A stretch of 64,000 bases of DNA from Pseudidiomarina gelatinasegens. GTDB taxonomy: Bacteria; Pseudomonadota; Gammaproteobacteria; Enterobacterales; Alteromonadaceae. The position numbers were made by a program, and so were the translations under genes. The stretch is taken from contig NZ_RSFE01000001.1 in NCBI RefSeq assembly GCF_004025325.1, positions 62,001 through 126,000 of the forward strand, read 5' to 3'. Shown in pieces: positions 57,714 to 64,000 of this stretch (its first letter is position 1; every line of letters starts with the position of its first letter). The notes beneath the pieces were generated by a model. It saw nothing but the letters and a program-made list of their open reading frames with translations, was not told the origin of the DNA and ran no database searches.

Positions 57714-58268
57714 CTACCCTTCTGCATTACCCTGTGCTGTCGCCAATGCAATTGCTACTTGGCGCAGCGCAGTGTCCAGTAACATACCGTCACCGCGCCG
57801 TTTCAAAAATGTTTCAGCCATTATCTGACGGTTCTGCTCGGTCATTTCGACCTTATAATGCTGCATTATCGGCTCTACGTGCTCGAGTGCCTTGAGCGTT
57901 AAAGTCACGGCTTCATTAGACTGATACTCGGTTCCCGTTTCACTCACAACGGAACTCACATTCGGATAAAACAAATCGGTGCTCGGCGCGAAGAACCAAT
58001 CTAACGACACGTTGTGTCGCAGCAATCCTTCTACAACACGATCATAATTCACCGAGTTTCGGCGTTTCCAGTTGCTATGTGTACTTGGTGGAAGCCCCAA
58101 CCAACGCATGATCGCACTCGCTGACTTTTGCTGTGACACCAATGCTAACCGCGCCATACAGGTATCCACATCCGGTAAATCAAGGTTGCTTTTGAACGTT
58201 GTCTGTGGTCTATTTTGTGCGGTTATGTCATTTGACACTATTCTGTTATTTTTTACGTCATTTGACAT
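57714..58268 (-). CDS. CI-repressor-like HTH regulator
   Basis: 184 residues. The middle (about 30-92) fits the phage CI repressor N-terminal HTH: VDTCMARLALVSQQKSASA, MRWLGLPPSTHSNWKRRNSV and YDRVVEGLLRHNVSLDWFF. The C-terminal half (about 110-184) is helical and polar and shows no S24 peptidase pattern, so it is not an SOS-cleavable repressor. ATG at 58268 has AAGG upstream. The coding start contains two operator-like repeats (58226-58267), and the N-terminus repeats SND(V/I). Divergent from a Ner-like gene and convergent with yhbY. Confidence 0.75.
   Translation of the reverse strand: MSNDVKNNRIVSNDITAQNRPQTTFKSNLDLPDVDTCMARLALVSQQKSASAIMRWLGLPPSTHSNWKRRNSVNYDRVVEGLLRHNVSLDWFFAPSTDLFYPNVSSVVSETGTEYQSNEAVTLTLKALEHVEPIMQHYKVEMTEQNRQIMAETFLKRRGDGMLLDTALRQVAIALATAQGNAEG
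58226..58267 (-). promoter_or_regulatory. Two operator-like repeats in the CI-like gene start
   Basis: TGTCA-TT-TGACA (58226-58237) and the near copy CGTCA-TT-TGACA (58256-58267), 30 bases apart, about three helical turns. Each is an inverted repeat with 5-bp arms around 2 bases (second with one mismatch). They overlap codons 1-4 and 11-14 of the CI-like gene, suggesting autoregulation or control of the divergent promoter region. Confidence 0.5.
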
Positions 58269-58349
58269 AAAAAGCCTTCATATGAGTTAACTTTGGAACT
58301 CTCTGTGAATTAATTATTCACTACCATTGAACAAGAAGCACTATACCTG

Positions 58350-58619
58350 ATGGACAGTAAACAAATCAAAAAGGAATTAATGCGGCGCGGATTCGATTTT
58401 TCGATGATTGCCGAAGCACTCGGGAAGAGCCCTTCTCTGGTGTCGAAGGTTGCGTCCCGCAAAGCGCGCTCACAACCGGTGGCGCTGGCAATTGCGAAAG
58501 CATTGGGCGAGGATATTGAAGTCGTGTTTCCTGACGTTGAGGCGTATCATCAACAGCCTCTAACGAGCGAACAACGCAAACAAAAACAGCGCGAACTGGT
58601 CGCGCTGTTGAAGGGTTAA
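58350..58619 (+). CDS. Ner/Nlp-like DNA-binding protein
   Basis: 89 residues, resembling the Ner/SfsB family of small HTH proteins (phage Mu Ner is the Cro-like member). IKKELMRRGFDFSMIAEALG, KSPSLVSKVASRKARSQP and VALAIAKALGEDIEVVFPDV align with E. coli Nlp by eye. Start ATG at 58350 has only a weak GAAG upstream. Divergent from the CI-like gene across 81 bases and convergent with greA 28 bases away. A generic XRE-type HTH is the alternative. Confidence 0.75.
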   Translation: MDSKQIKKELMRRGFDFSMIAEALGKSPSLVSKVASRKARSQPVALAIAKALGEDIEVVFPDVEAYHQQPLTSEQRKQKQRELVALLKG

Positions 58620-58647
58620 TACTTTCTAACCTTTTATATTCAAAGGG

Positions 58648-59124
58648 CTAAACGTAAGCAACGTTCACCACTTCGTATTCAACCTCACCGTTTGGTGTGT
58701 TGACCCGTGCAACATCGTCAATACCTTTACCAATCAATGCGCGCGCAATGGGCGAATTGATTGAAATGAGATTTTGCTTAATGTCAGCCTCGTCATCACC
58801 CACAATACGATAGGTAACTTCCTTTTCGGTCACTGTGTTATAAAGCGTCACAGTCGCCCCAAAAATGACTTTGCCTTGGTTTGGTACTTTGGTGACATCA
58901 ATGATTTGCGCATTGGACAATTTAGCTTCAATTTCTTGAATCCGTCCTTCACAAAACCCTTGTTGTTCACGTGCCGCGTGGTACTCGGCATTTTCTTTAA
59001 GATCGCCATGTTCGCGCGCATCAGAGATAGCCTGAATAATACGCGGTCGATCTTCTGTTTTTAAACGTTTCAATTCTACCCGCAACATTTCTGCGCCGTG
59101 GGTAGTCATTGGAATTTGATTCAT
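58648..59124 (-). CDS. greA: Transcript cleavage factor GreA
   Basis: Rescues backtracked RNA polymerase by stimulating RNA cleavage in the active site. 158 residues, as in E. coli. The acidic tip residues are in [19 protein letters not shown] at the coiled-coil tip; the C-terminal FKBP-like domain has [11 protein letters not shown] and [30 protein letters not shown] overlaps the carB TGA (ATGA), so greA is probably translated from the carAB transcript. Confidence 0.97.
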   Translation of the reverse strand: MNQIPMTTHGAEMLRVELKRLKTEDRPRIIQAISDAREHGDLKENAEYHAAREQQGFCEGRIQEIEAKLSNAQIIDVTKVPNQGKVIFGATVTLYNTVTEKEVTYRIVGDDEADIKQNLISINSPIARALIGKGIDDVARVNTPNGEVEYEVVNVAYV

Positions 59125-62100
59125 CGTTCTAAAACCCTTTTATGCAGTGCCTGCAACGAATTTACGCGCGCACGGTCATCTGCCGTATTCGCTTTCACTG
59201 TCGCAAACGCTGCGTTTAATGTTGTGGTATAGATTACTTTATTCAACAGCGCTTCACGACGAATGTAAACTGAGTCTTCAATCGCCTGACGCCCTTCAAC
59301 TGTATTGATAATGTAACTGTACTCGCCGTTCTTAATTGCATCAACAATATTCGGCCGGCCTTCCTGCAGCTTGTTCACTACAGAGCACGCTATACCATCG
59401 TCTTTAAGTAATTTTGCGGTGCCGCGTGTCGCTTCCAGACTAAAGCCAAGCCCAATAAGACCTCGCGCCAAGTCAAACAAACGAGCTTTGTCGCCATCAC
59501 GCACTGATAGCAAGGCTTTACCAGCTTTCGCCAGTGCTTCACCTGCACCCAAATTTGCTTTCGCATACGCTTCTTCAAAGCTTTCACCTACGCCCATCAC
59601 TTCGCCAGTAGAGCGCATTTCAGGACCACGGATTGGATCCACGCCTTGGAACTTCGCGAACGGAATAACCACTTCTTTCACTGAGTAGTATGGCGGAATA
59701 ACTTCTTCAGTATAGCCCTGCTGTGCAAGTGACTGTCCCACCATAACTCGCGCGGCAATTTTCGCCAGTGGCAAGCCCGTAGCTTTCGAAACAAACGGCA
59801 CAGTGCGCGCTGCACGCGGATTCACTTCAATCAGATAAATTTCATCATCTTTTACCGCAAACTGCGCGTTCATCAAGCCATTAACACCCAGCTCAAACGC
59901 CAGTTTACGCATCTGATCACGCAACTCGTCCTGAATCTTATCGCTTAACGAATAAGGGGGTAATGAACAGGCGGAATCGCCAGAATGCACACCGGCTTGC
60001 TCAATATGCTGCATGATGCCGCCAATCAGTACATCGGTGCCGTCGCAGATGGCATCAACGTCCACTTCAATGGCGTTATCAAGGAAACGGTCTAACAGAA
60101 CCGGTGCTGAATTTGAAACCTTCACGGCGTCGGTTAAGTAACGCAGTAAGTCAACTTCATCGTACACGATTTCCATGGCGCGACCGCCCAACACGTATGA
60201 AGGACGCACCACCAACGGATAACCAATACGCTCCGCTTCGCGCAATGCCTGTTCAACCTTAGTTACTGTTGCATTTTCAGGCTGCTTTAAACCCAACCGC
60301 GTTACGGCACTTTGGAAGCGTTCGCGGTCTTCCGCACGGTCAATCGCGTCAGGCGATGTACCAATAATCGGCACGCCGTTCGCTTCAAGCTCACGGGCCA
60401 GTTTCAGTGGCGTTTGACCGCCATACTGCACAATAACGCCTTTCGGTTTTTCAACACGAACAATTTCCAGTACATCTTCCAGAGTAATCGGCTCAAAGTA
60501 CAAGCGATCTGAGGTGTCATAGTCCGTAGAAACCGTCTCAGGGTTACAGTTCACCATGATAGTTTCATAGCCATCTTCACGCAGCGCCAGCGCCGCATGA
60601 ACACAACAATAGTCAAATTCAATACCTTGACCAATGCGGTTAGGCCCGCCACCAATAACCATGATCTTGTCGCGGTCGCTCGGCGCTGCTTCACACTCTT
60701 CATCGTAGGTTGAATACATGTATGCCGTGTCAGAACGGAATTCCGCTGCACAGGTATCAACACGCTTGTATACCGGGTGAATATTCAGCTCGTTACGACG
60801 ACGACGCACTTCAGTTTCAGCCACATCAAGTAGATCGGCAATGCGCTTGTCGGCAAAGCCTTTACGCTTTAATAAACGCAATACGTATTCATCAAGGCCT
60901 ACCATACCAAGCTTCTGAATTTCGTCTTCAAGCAGCACAATTTCTTCTATCTGAATTAAGTACCACTCATCAATGCGCGTCAGTTCAAATACTTCACGCA
61001 CGGTCATACCCAAGCGAAATGCATCAGCAATATAGAAGATACGCTCGGCGCCTGGCTCTTTCAGTTCACGAATCACCTTGCCGCGCGATTCTGCGTCATT
61101 CGGATCAACCATCGGGTCAAAGCCTGACACGCCAATTTCCAGACCACGCAAAGCTTTTTGCATTGATTCTTGCTGGTTACGACCAATGGCCATCACCTCA
61201 CCCACTGACTTCATCTGGGTGGTAAGGCGGTCGTTACATCCGGCAAATTTTTCAAAATTAAAGCGCGGTATCTTAGTAACCACGTAATCAAGCGCAGGCT
61301 CGAACGACGCAGGCGTTACACCGCCAGTAATTTCATTTTCGAGTTCATCAAGGGTATAGCCAACAGCAAGTTTCGCCGCCACTTTGGCGATTGGAAAACC
61401 TGTTGCTTTTGAGGCTAATGCCGATGAACGAGAAACCCGTGGATTCATTTCAATAATAACCATGCGCCCGGTATCCGGATCGACACCAAACTGCACGTTT
61501 GAGCCGCCGGTTTCAACACCAATTTCGCGCAATACGGCCATCGCCGCGTCACGCATCAGCTGATATTCTTTATCAGAAAGCGTTTGTGACGGGGCTACAG
61601 TGATTGAATCACCGGTATGGATGCCCATGGCATCAAAGTTTTCAATCGCGCACACGATAATGCAGTTATCTGCTTTGTCGCGAACTACTTCCATCTCGTA
61701 TTCTTTCCAGCCAATTAACGACTGGTCAATCAGCAGCTCTTTGGTTGGCGATAAATCTAAACCACGGCGACAAATTTCTTCAAATTCTTCGCGGTTATAG
61801 GCAATACCACCACCGCTACCACCCATGGTGAAGCTTGGGCGAATAATTAGCGGGAAGCCAAACTCTTCCTGAATTTCGAAGGCTTGCTGTAAGCTGCGCG
61901 CCACTTTAGCATTTGGTGTTTCCAGCCCAATGGCTTTCATTGCTTTATCGAAACGATCGCGGTCTTCCGCTTTGTCGATAGCATCAGCGTTGGCACCAAT
62001 CATTTCTACGTTGTACTTTTCAAGTACGCCATGCTTATCCAGCTCAAGAGCACAGTTAAGAGCAGTTTGCCCACCCATAGTCGGCAATACTGCGTCGGGG

Positions 62101-62345
62101 CGCTCAACTTCAATAATTTTAGCGACGACTTCCCAATGAATTGGCTCAATGTAGGTCACATCGGCCATTTCCGGGTCAGTCATGATGGTTGCCGGGTTTG
62201 AATTCACCAAAATGACCCGGTAACCCTCTTCGCGCAGCGCTTTACATGCTTGTGCGCCAGAGTAGTCGAATTCACAGGCCTGGCCGATAACAATCGGGCC
62301 AGCGCCAATAATCAGAATGCTTTTGATATCGGTACGTTTTGGCAT
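59121..62345 (-). CDS. carB: Carbamoyl-phosphate synthase large subunit
   Basis: Makes carbamoyl phosphate from bicarbonate, ATP and glutamine-derived ammonia for arginine and pyrimidines. 1074 residues (E. coli 1073). Two homologous ATP-grasp halves (carboxyphosphate half about 1-400, e.g. [10 protein letters not shown]; carbamoyl phosphate half about 550-935, e.g. [11 protein letters not shown]), an oligomerisation domain between them and a C-terminal MGS-like allosteric domain (about 936-1074) binding UMP/ornithine. Two bases after carA. Confidence 0.97.
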   Translation of the reverse strand: MPKRTDIKSILIIGAGPIVIGQACEFDYSGAQACKALREEGYRVILVNSNPATIMTDPEMADVTYIEPIHWEVVAKIIEVERPDAVLPTMGGQTALNCALELDKHGVLEKYNVEMIGANADAIDKAEDRDRFDKAMKAIGLETPNAKVARSLQQAFEIQEEFGFPLIIRPSFTMGGSGGGIAYNREEFEEICRRGLDLSPTKELLIDQSLIGWKEYEMEVVRDKADNCIIVCAIENFDAMGIHTGDSITVAPSQTLSDKEYQLMRDAAMAVLREIGVETGGSNVQFGVDPDTGRMVIIEMNPRVSRSSALASKATGFPIAKVAAKLAVGYTLDELENEITGGVTPASFEPALDYVVTKIPRFNFEKFAGCNDRLTTQMKSVGEVMAIGRNQQESMQKALRGLEIGVSGFDPMVDPNDAESRGKVIRELKEPGAERIFYIADAFRLGMTVREVFELTRIDEWYLIQIEEIVLLEDEIQKLGMVGLDEYVLRLLKRKGFADKRIADLLDVAETEVRRRRNELNIHPVYKRVDTCAAEFRSDTAYMYSTYDEECEAAPSDRDKIMVIGGGPNRIGQGIEFDYCCVHAALALREDGYETIMVNCNPETVSTDYDTSDRLYFEPITLEDVLEIVRVEKPKGVIVQYGGQTPLKLARELEANGVPIIGTSPDAIDRAEDRERFQSAVTRLGLKQPENATVTKVEQALREAERIGYPLVVRPSYVLGGRAMEIVYDEVDLLRYLTDAVKVSNSAPVLLDRFLDNAIEVDVDAICDGTDVLIGGIMQHIEQAGVHSGDSACSLPPYSLSDKIQDELRDQMRKLAFELGVNGLMNAQFAVKDDEIYLIEVNPRAARTVPFVSKATGLPLAKIAARVMVGQSLAQQGYTEEVIPPYYSVKEVVIPFAKFQGVDPIRGPEMRSTGEVMGVGESFEEAYAKANLGAGEALAKAGKALLSVRDGDKARLFDLARGLIGLGFSLEATRGTAKLLKDDGIACSVVNKLQEGRPNIVDAIKNGEYSYIINTVEGRQAIEDSVYIRREALLNKVIYTTTLNAAFATVKANTADDRARVNSLQALHKRVLER

Positions 62346-62347
62346 AG

Positions 62348-63499
62348 TTACTGGCTCATCAATTCAATAAAGTGGTCAAATAACGGTGCGGCATCGTTCG
62401 GCCCCGGACTCGCTTCCGGATGGCCTTGAAAACTAAATGCTTTCACATCAGTGCGTTCAATACCTTGCAGCGTACCGTCAAAGAGAGACTTATGCGTCGC
62501 TTTAATGTTTTCCGGTAAACTTGCTTCATCAACGGCAAAGCCATGGTTTTGGCTGGTAATCATGACGCGTCGCGTGGCTAAGTCTTGCACCGGGTGGTTA
62601 GCACCATGGTGGCCAAGCTTCATCTTTATGGTTTTTGCGCCACTGGCTAACGCCAACAGTTGATGACCAAGGCAAATACCAAATATTGGCATTTTCGCCT
62701 CAATCAATTCTTGAATTGCAGTTATTGCGTAGTCACATGGCTCTGGGTCACCGGGGCCATTCGATAAGAACACACCATCTGGTTTCATCGCCAGCACGTC
62801 TTTGGCTGACGTTTGCGCCGGAACCAATGTCACCTTACAACCACGGTCCGCAAGCATTCTCAGAATGTTGCGTTTACACCCGTAATCATAAGCAACAACA
62901 TGGAACTTCGCGTCACTTAATTCGTTAAAGCCCTGCCCGAGCTTCCAGCTTTTACTGGTCCACTCAACAGGTGTGCGGATGCTTACCTCTTTGGCTAAAT
63001 CCAAGCCTTTCAAACCCGGAAATTGCTGTGCCAGCTCAAGCGCTTTGTCCGCATCAATTTCACCCGCGATATTGCCTGCAATAATGCAGCCATTCTGCGC
63101 ACCTTTTTCGCGCAAAATGCGGGTTAATTTACGGGTATCGATATCCGCTATACCAACCACATTGCGTTGACGTAAGTAATCCCCTAGCGACTGCTCGCCG
63201 CGGAAGTTACTTGCCTTTAACGACAGGTCACGAATAATCAGGCCTTTCGCCCAAACACGATTCGATTCTTCATCTTCGTGATTGGTGCCGTAATTGCCGA
63301 TGTGGGGATAAGTAAGAGTGACGATCTGTTCTGCGTAGGAGGGGTCGGTGAGAATTTCTTGGTAACCGGTCATGGCGGTGTTAAAGACAACTTCACCAAC
63401 TGCGGTACCGCCGGCGCCAATCGCCGTGCCGTGAAAAACAGTCCCATCGGCAAGTACCAAAATGGCTTTACTTGCTGAGTGGCTCGCTAGAATACTCAA
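62348..63499 (-). CDS. carA: Carbamoyl-phosphate synthase small subunit
   Basis: Glutaminase subunit feeding ammonia to CarB. 383 residues. Class I amidotransferase triad: Cys in [14 protein letters not shown], His and Glu in [11 protein letters not shown]. Start is TTG at 63499, with a perfect GGAGGT at 63505-63510; this gives the family N-terminus ([19 protein letters not shown]). The frame remains open upstream to an ATG at 63586, running through the leader hairpin; see the leader entry. Downstream of dapB, as usual. Confidence 0.94.
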   Translation of the reverse strand: MSILASHSASKAILVLADGTVFHGTAIGAGGTAVGEVVFNTAMTGYQEILTDPSYAEQIVTLTYPHIGNYGTNHEDEESNRVWAKGLIIRDLSLKASNFRGEQSLGDYLRQRNVVGIADIDTRKLTRILREKGAQNGCIIAGNIAGEIDADKALELAQQFPGLKGLDLAKEVSIRTPVEWTSKSWKLGQGFNELSDAKFHVVAYDYGCKRNILRMLADRGCKVTLVPAQTSAKDVLAMKPDGVFLSNGPGDPEPCDYAITAIQELIEAKMPIFGICLGHQLLALASGAKTIKMKLGHHGANHPVQDLATRRVMITSQNHGFAVDEASLPENIKATHKSLFDGTLQGIERTDVKAFSFQGHPEASPGPNDAAPLFDHFIELMSQ

Positions 63500-63516
63500 G
63501 GTTAACCTCCGTACAT

Positions 63517-63551
63517 AAAAAAACGGGTGAATCAAATAATGACTTCCCCGT
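63517..63551 (-). promoter_or_regulatory. Terminator-like attenuator hairpin in the carA leader
   Basis: On the minus strand ACGGG (63551-63547) pairs with CCCGT (63527-63523). After a 2-base mismatch the stem continues for five more pairs (AAGTCA against TGATTC region) around TTATT, and is followed by TTTTTTT (63523-63517). The carA ribosome binding site starts 7 bases later. The shape is that of an intrinsic terminator placed to attenuate carAB. Confidence 0.6.
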
Positions 63552-63575
63552 TGATTACCTTGCACCAGCGTCGGA

Positions 63576-63592
63576 TATTCATTCAATGAATA
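63576..63592 (-). promoter_or_regulatory. Palindrome in the carA leader, possible ArgR half-sites
   Basis: TATTCATT-C-AATGAATA, perfect 8-bp arms around one base. ATTCA and TGAAT are the half-site cores of ARG boxes, and carAB is ArgR-regulated in many gammaproteobacteria. However, their order and spacing here differ from a standard ARG box, and the site lies downstream of the predicted promoter. Confidence 0.35.
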
Positions 63593-63644
63593 CCAGTGGA
63601 GTGCGCGTTTCAGCTTGCCTGAAAGTTACCGGCAAATTGATCGT

Positions 63645-63673
63645 ATTCTACAGAAAATACGGCCTTGGGTAAA
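63645..63673 (-). promoter_or_regulatory. Predicted sigma70 promoter for carAB
   Basis: On the minus strand TTTACC (63673-63668) and TAGAAT (63650-63645), spacer 17 bases, 24 bases after the dapB stop. It would give a leader of about 140 bases before the carA TTG, holding the palindrome and hairpin. Between them TTTCAG-GCAAG-CTGAAA forms a further small hairpin. Confidence 0.55.
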
Positions 63674-63696
63674 CTGAAAAATCACGCGGCTTTAAG

Positions 63697-64000
63697 CTAA
63701 GCCAATTGTTTCAAAAGTGTATTCAACGCCAACATGTCAGCCATAGCATAACGCCCTTTCGCCTGCTGAGTTAACCACTGAGCGGCTTGCACCGCACCTT
63801 GTGCAAAAATAGTGCGATTACCCACTTTGTGCATCAACTCAATACGTTCACCCGGCTGCGCAAATAATACACTGTGCTCGCCAATGATGTCGCCGGCACG
63901 AATTACCGAAAAACCGATACTACCTGCTTCACGAACGCCGTCACCACGAATTCCTGCGGACACATTATCCAACAACTGACCACGGCCTGCGGCTGCACTT
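63697..64000 (-). CDS. dapB: 4-hydroxy-tetrahydrodipicolinate reductase, 5' part outside window
   Basis: C-terminal 100 codons only; the gene continues past base 64000. DapB reduces hydroxy-tetrahydrodipicolinate in lysine and diaminopimelate synthesis. The visible part, GSIGFSVIRAGDIIGEHSVLFA, then GERIELMHKVGNRTIFAQGAV and the terminal YAMADMLALNTLL, aligns by eye with the E. coli C-terminal region that covers substrate binding and tetramerisation. Upstream of carA, the usual order. Confidence 0.92.
   Translation of the reverse strand, partial: SAAAGRGQLLDNVSAGIRGDGVREAGSIGFSVIRAGDIIGEHSVLFAQPGERIELMHKVGNRTIFAQGAVQAAQWLTQQAKGRYAMADMLALNTLLKQLA

Noticed and set aside
57714-58619. Complete prophage
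   Set aside because: Only two regulator genes; no integrase, structural or lysis genes and no attachment-site repeats seen.

Overview
The window reads as a chromosomal segment of a marine-type gammaproteobacterium. Gene order (hemA-prfA, lolB-ispE-prs, ubiF-miaB-ybeZYX-lnt-leuS-lptE-holA-nadD-rsfS-rlmH-mrdA-rodA-rlpA-dacA-ybeD-lipBA, and dapB-carAB-greA-yhbY-rlmE-ftsH-folP-glmM-tpiA-secG-leuU-metY-rimP-nusA-infB-rbfA-truB-rpsO-pnp-nlpI) and protein similarity recalled from Escherichia coli and related families fit the Alteromonadales. Idiomarinaceae is my best guess, not a proven assignment. Nothing points to plasmid, prophage or island DNA on a large scale; coding density is high and there is no gene-free stretch above 300 bases.

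Layout. 1-7.2 kb: haem and translation termination genes (prfA, hemA, leftward), then rightward lolB, ispE, prs, rplY, pth, ychF. 7.2-13.8 kb: an accessory leftward block with a frameshifted sulfurtransferase, a YfcC-family carrier, and a tight four-gene operon: exported cupredoxin-like protein, membrane GGDEF/EAL protein, DUF3034-like outer-membrane protein, and exported truncated haemoglobin. 14-16.8 kb: fumC, a short-chain dehydrogenase and a SIMPL-domain protein. 16.9-17.4 kb: a five-tRNA operon (Met, Leu, Gln, Gln, Leu) behind a strong promoter with a GC-rich discriminator. 17.5-40.2 kb: ubiF, a DMT transporter, then a long rightward run for tRNA modification, envelope biogenesis (lnt, lptE, mrdA, rodA, mltB, rlpA, dacA), NAD and lipoate synthesis and leuS. 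40.2-64 kb: almost all leftward, covering nlpI, pnp, rpsO, the metY-rimP-nusA-infB-rbfA-truB translation/transcription operon, secG, tpiA, glmM, folP, ftsH, rlmE, greA and carAB, and the end of dapB.

The best candidates for something new: (i) intergenic 7-bp tandem repeats of two families, GATATTA (three loci) and CGTTATT (one locus). Two loci form inverted pairs, and one of these builds a long hairpin exactly in the rpsO-pnp gap, where E. coli carries an RNase III-cut leader hairpin. (ii) The cupredoxin / GGDEF-EAL / DUF3034 / haemoglobin operon, which looks like one envelope redox- or gas-sensing system feeding c-di-GMP. (iii) A divergent CI-like and Ner-like regulator pair between yhbY and greA, with two 12-bp operator-like repeats 30 bp apart inside the start of the CI-like gene. 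(iv) A carA leader carrying a terminator hairpin and an upstream reading frame that stays open through the hairpin into carA.

Starts were moved inward from the longest open frame where homology and ribosome binding sites supported it; several starts are TTG or GTG. All functional names rest on recalled family motifs, not on database searches.
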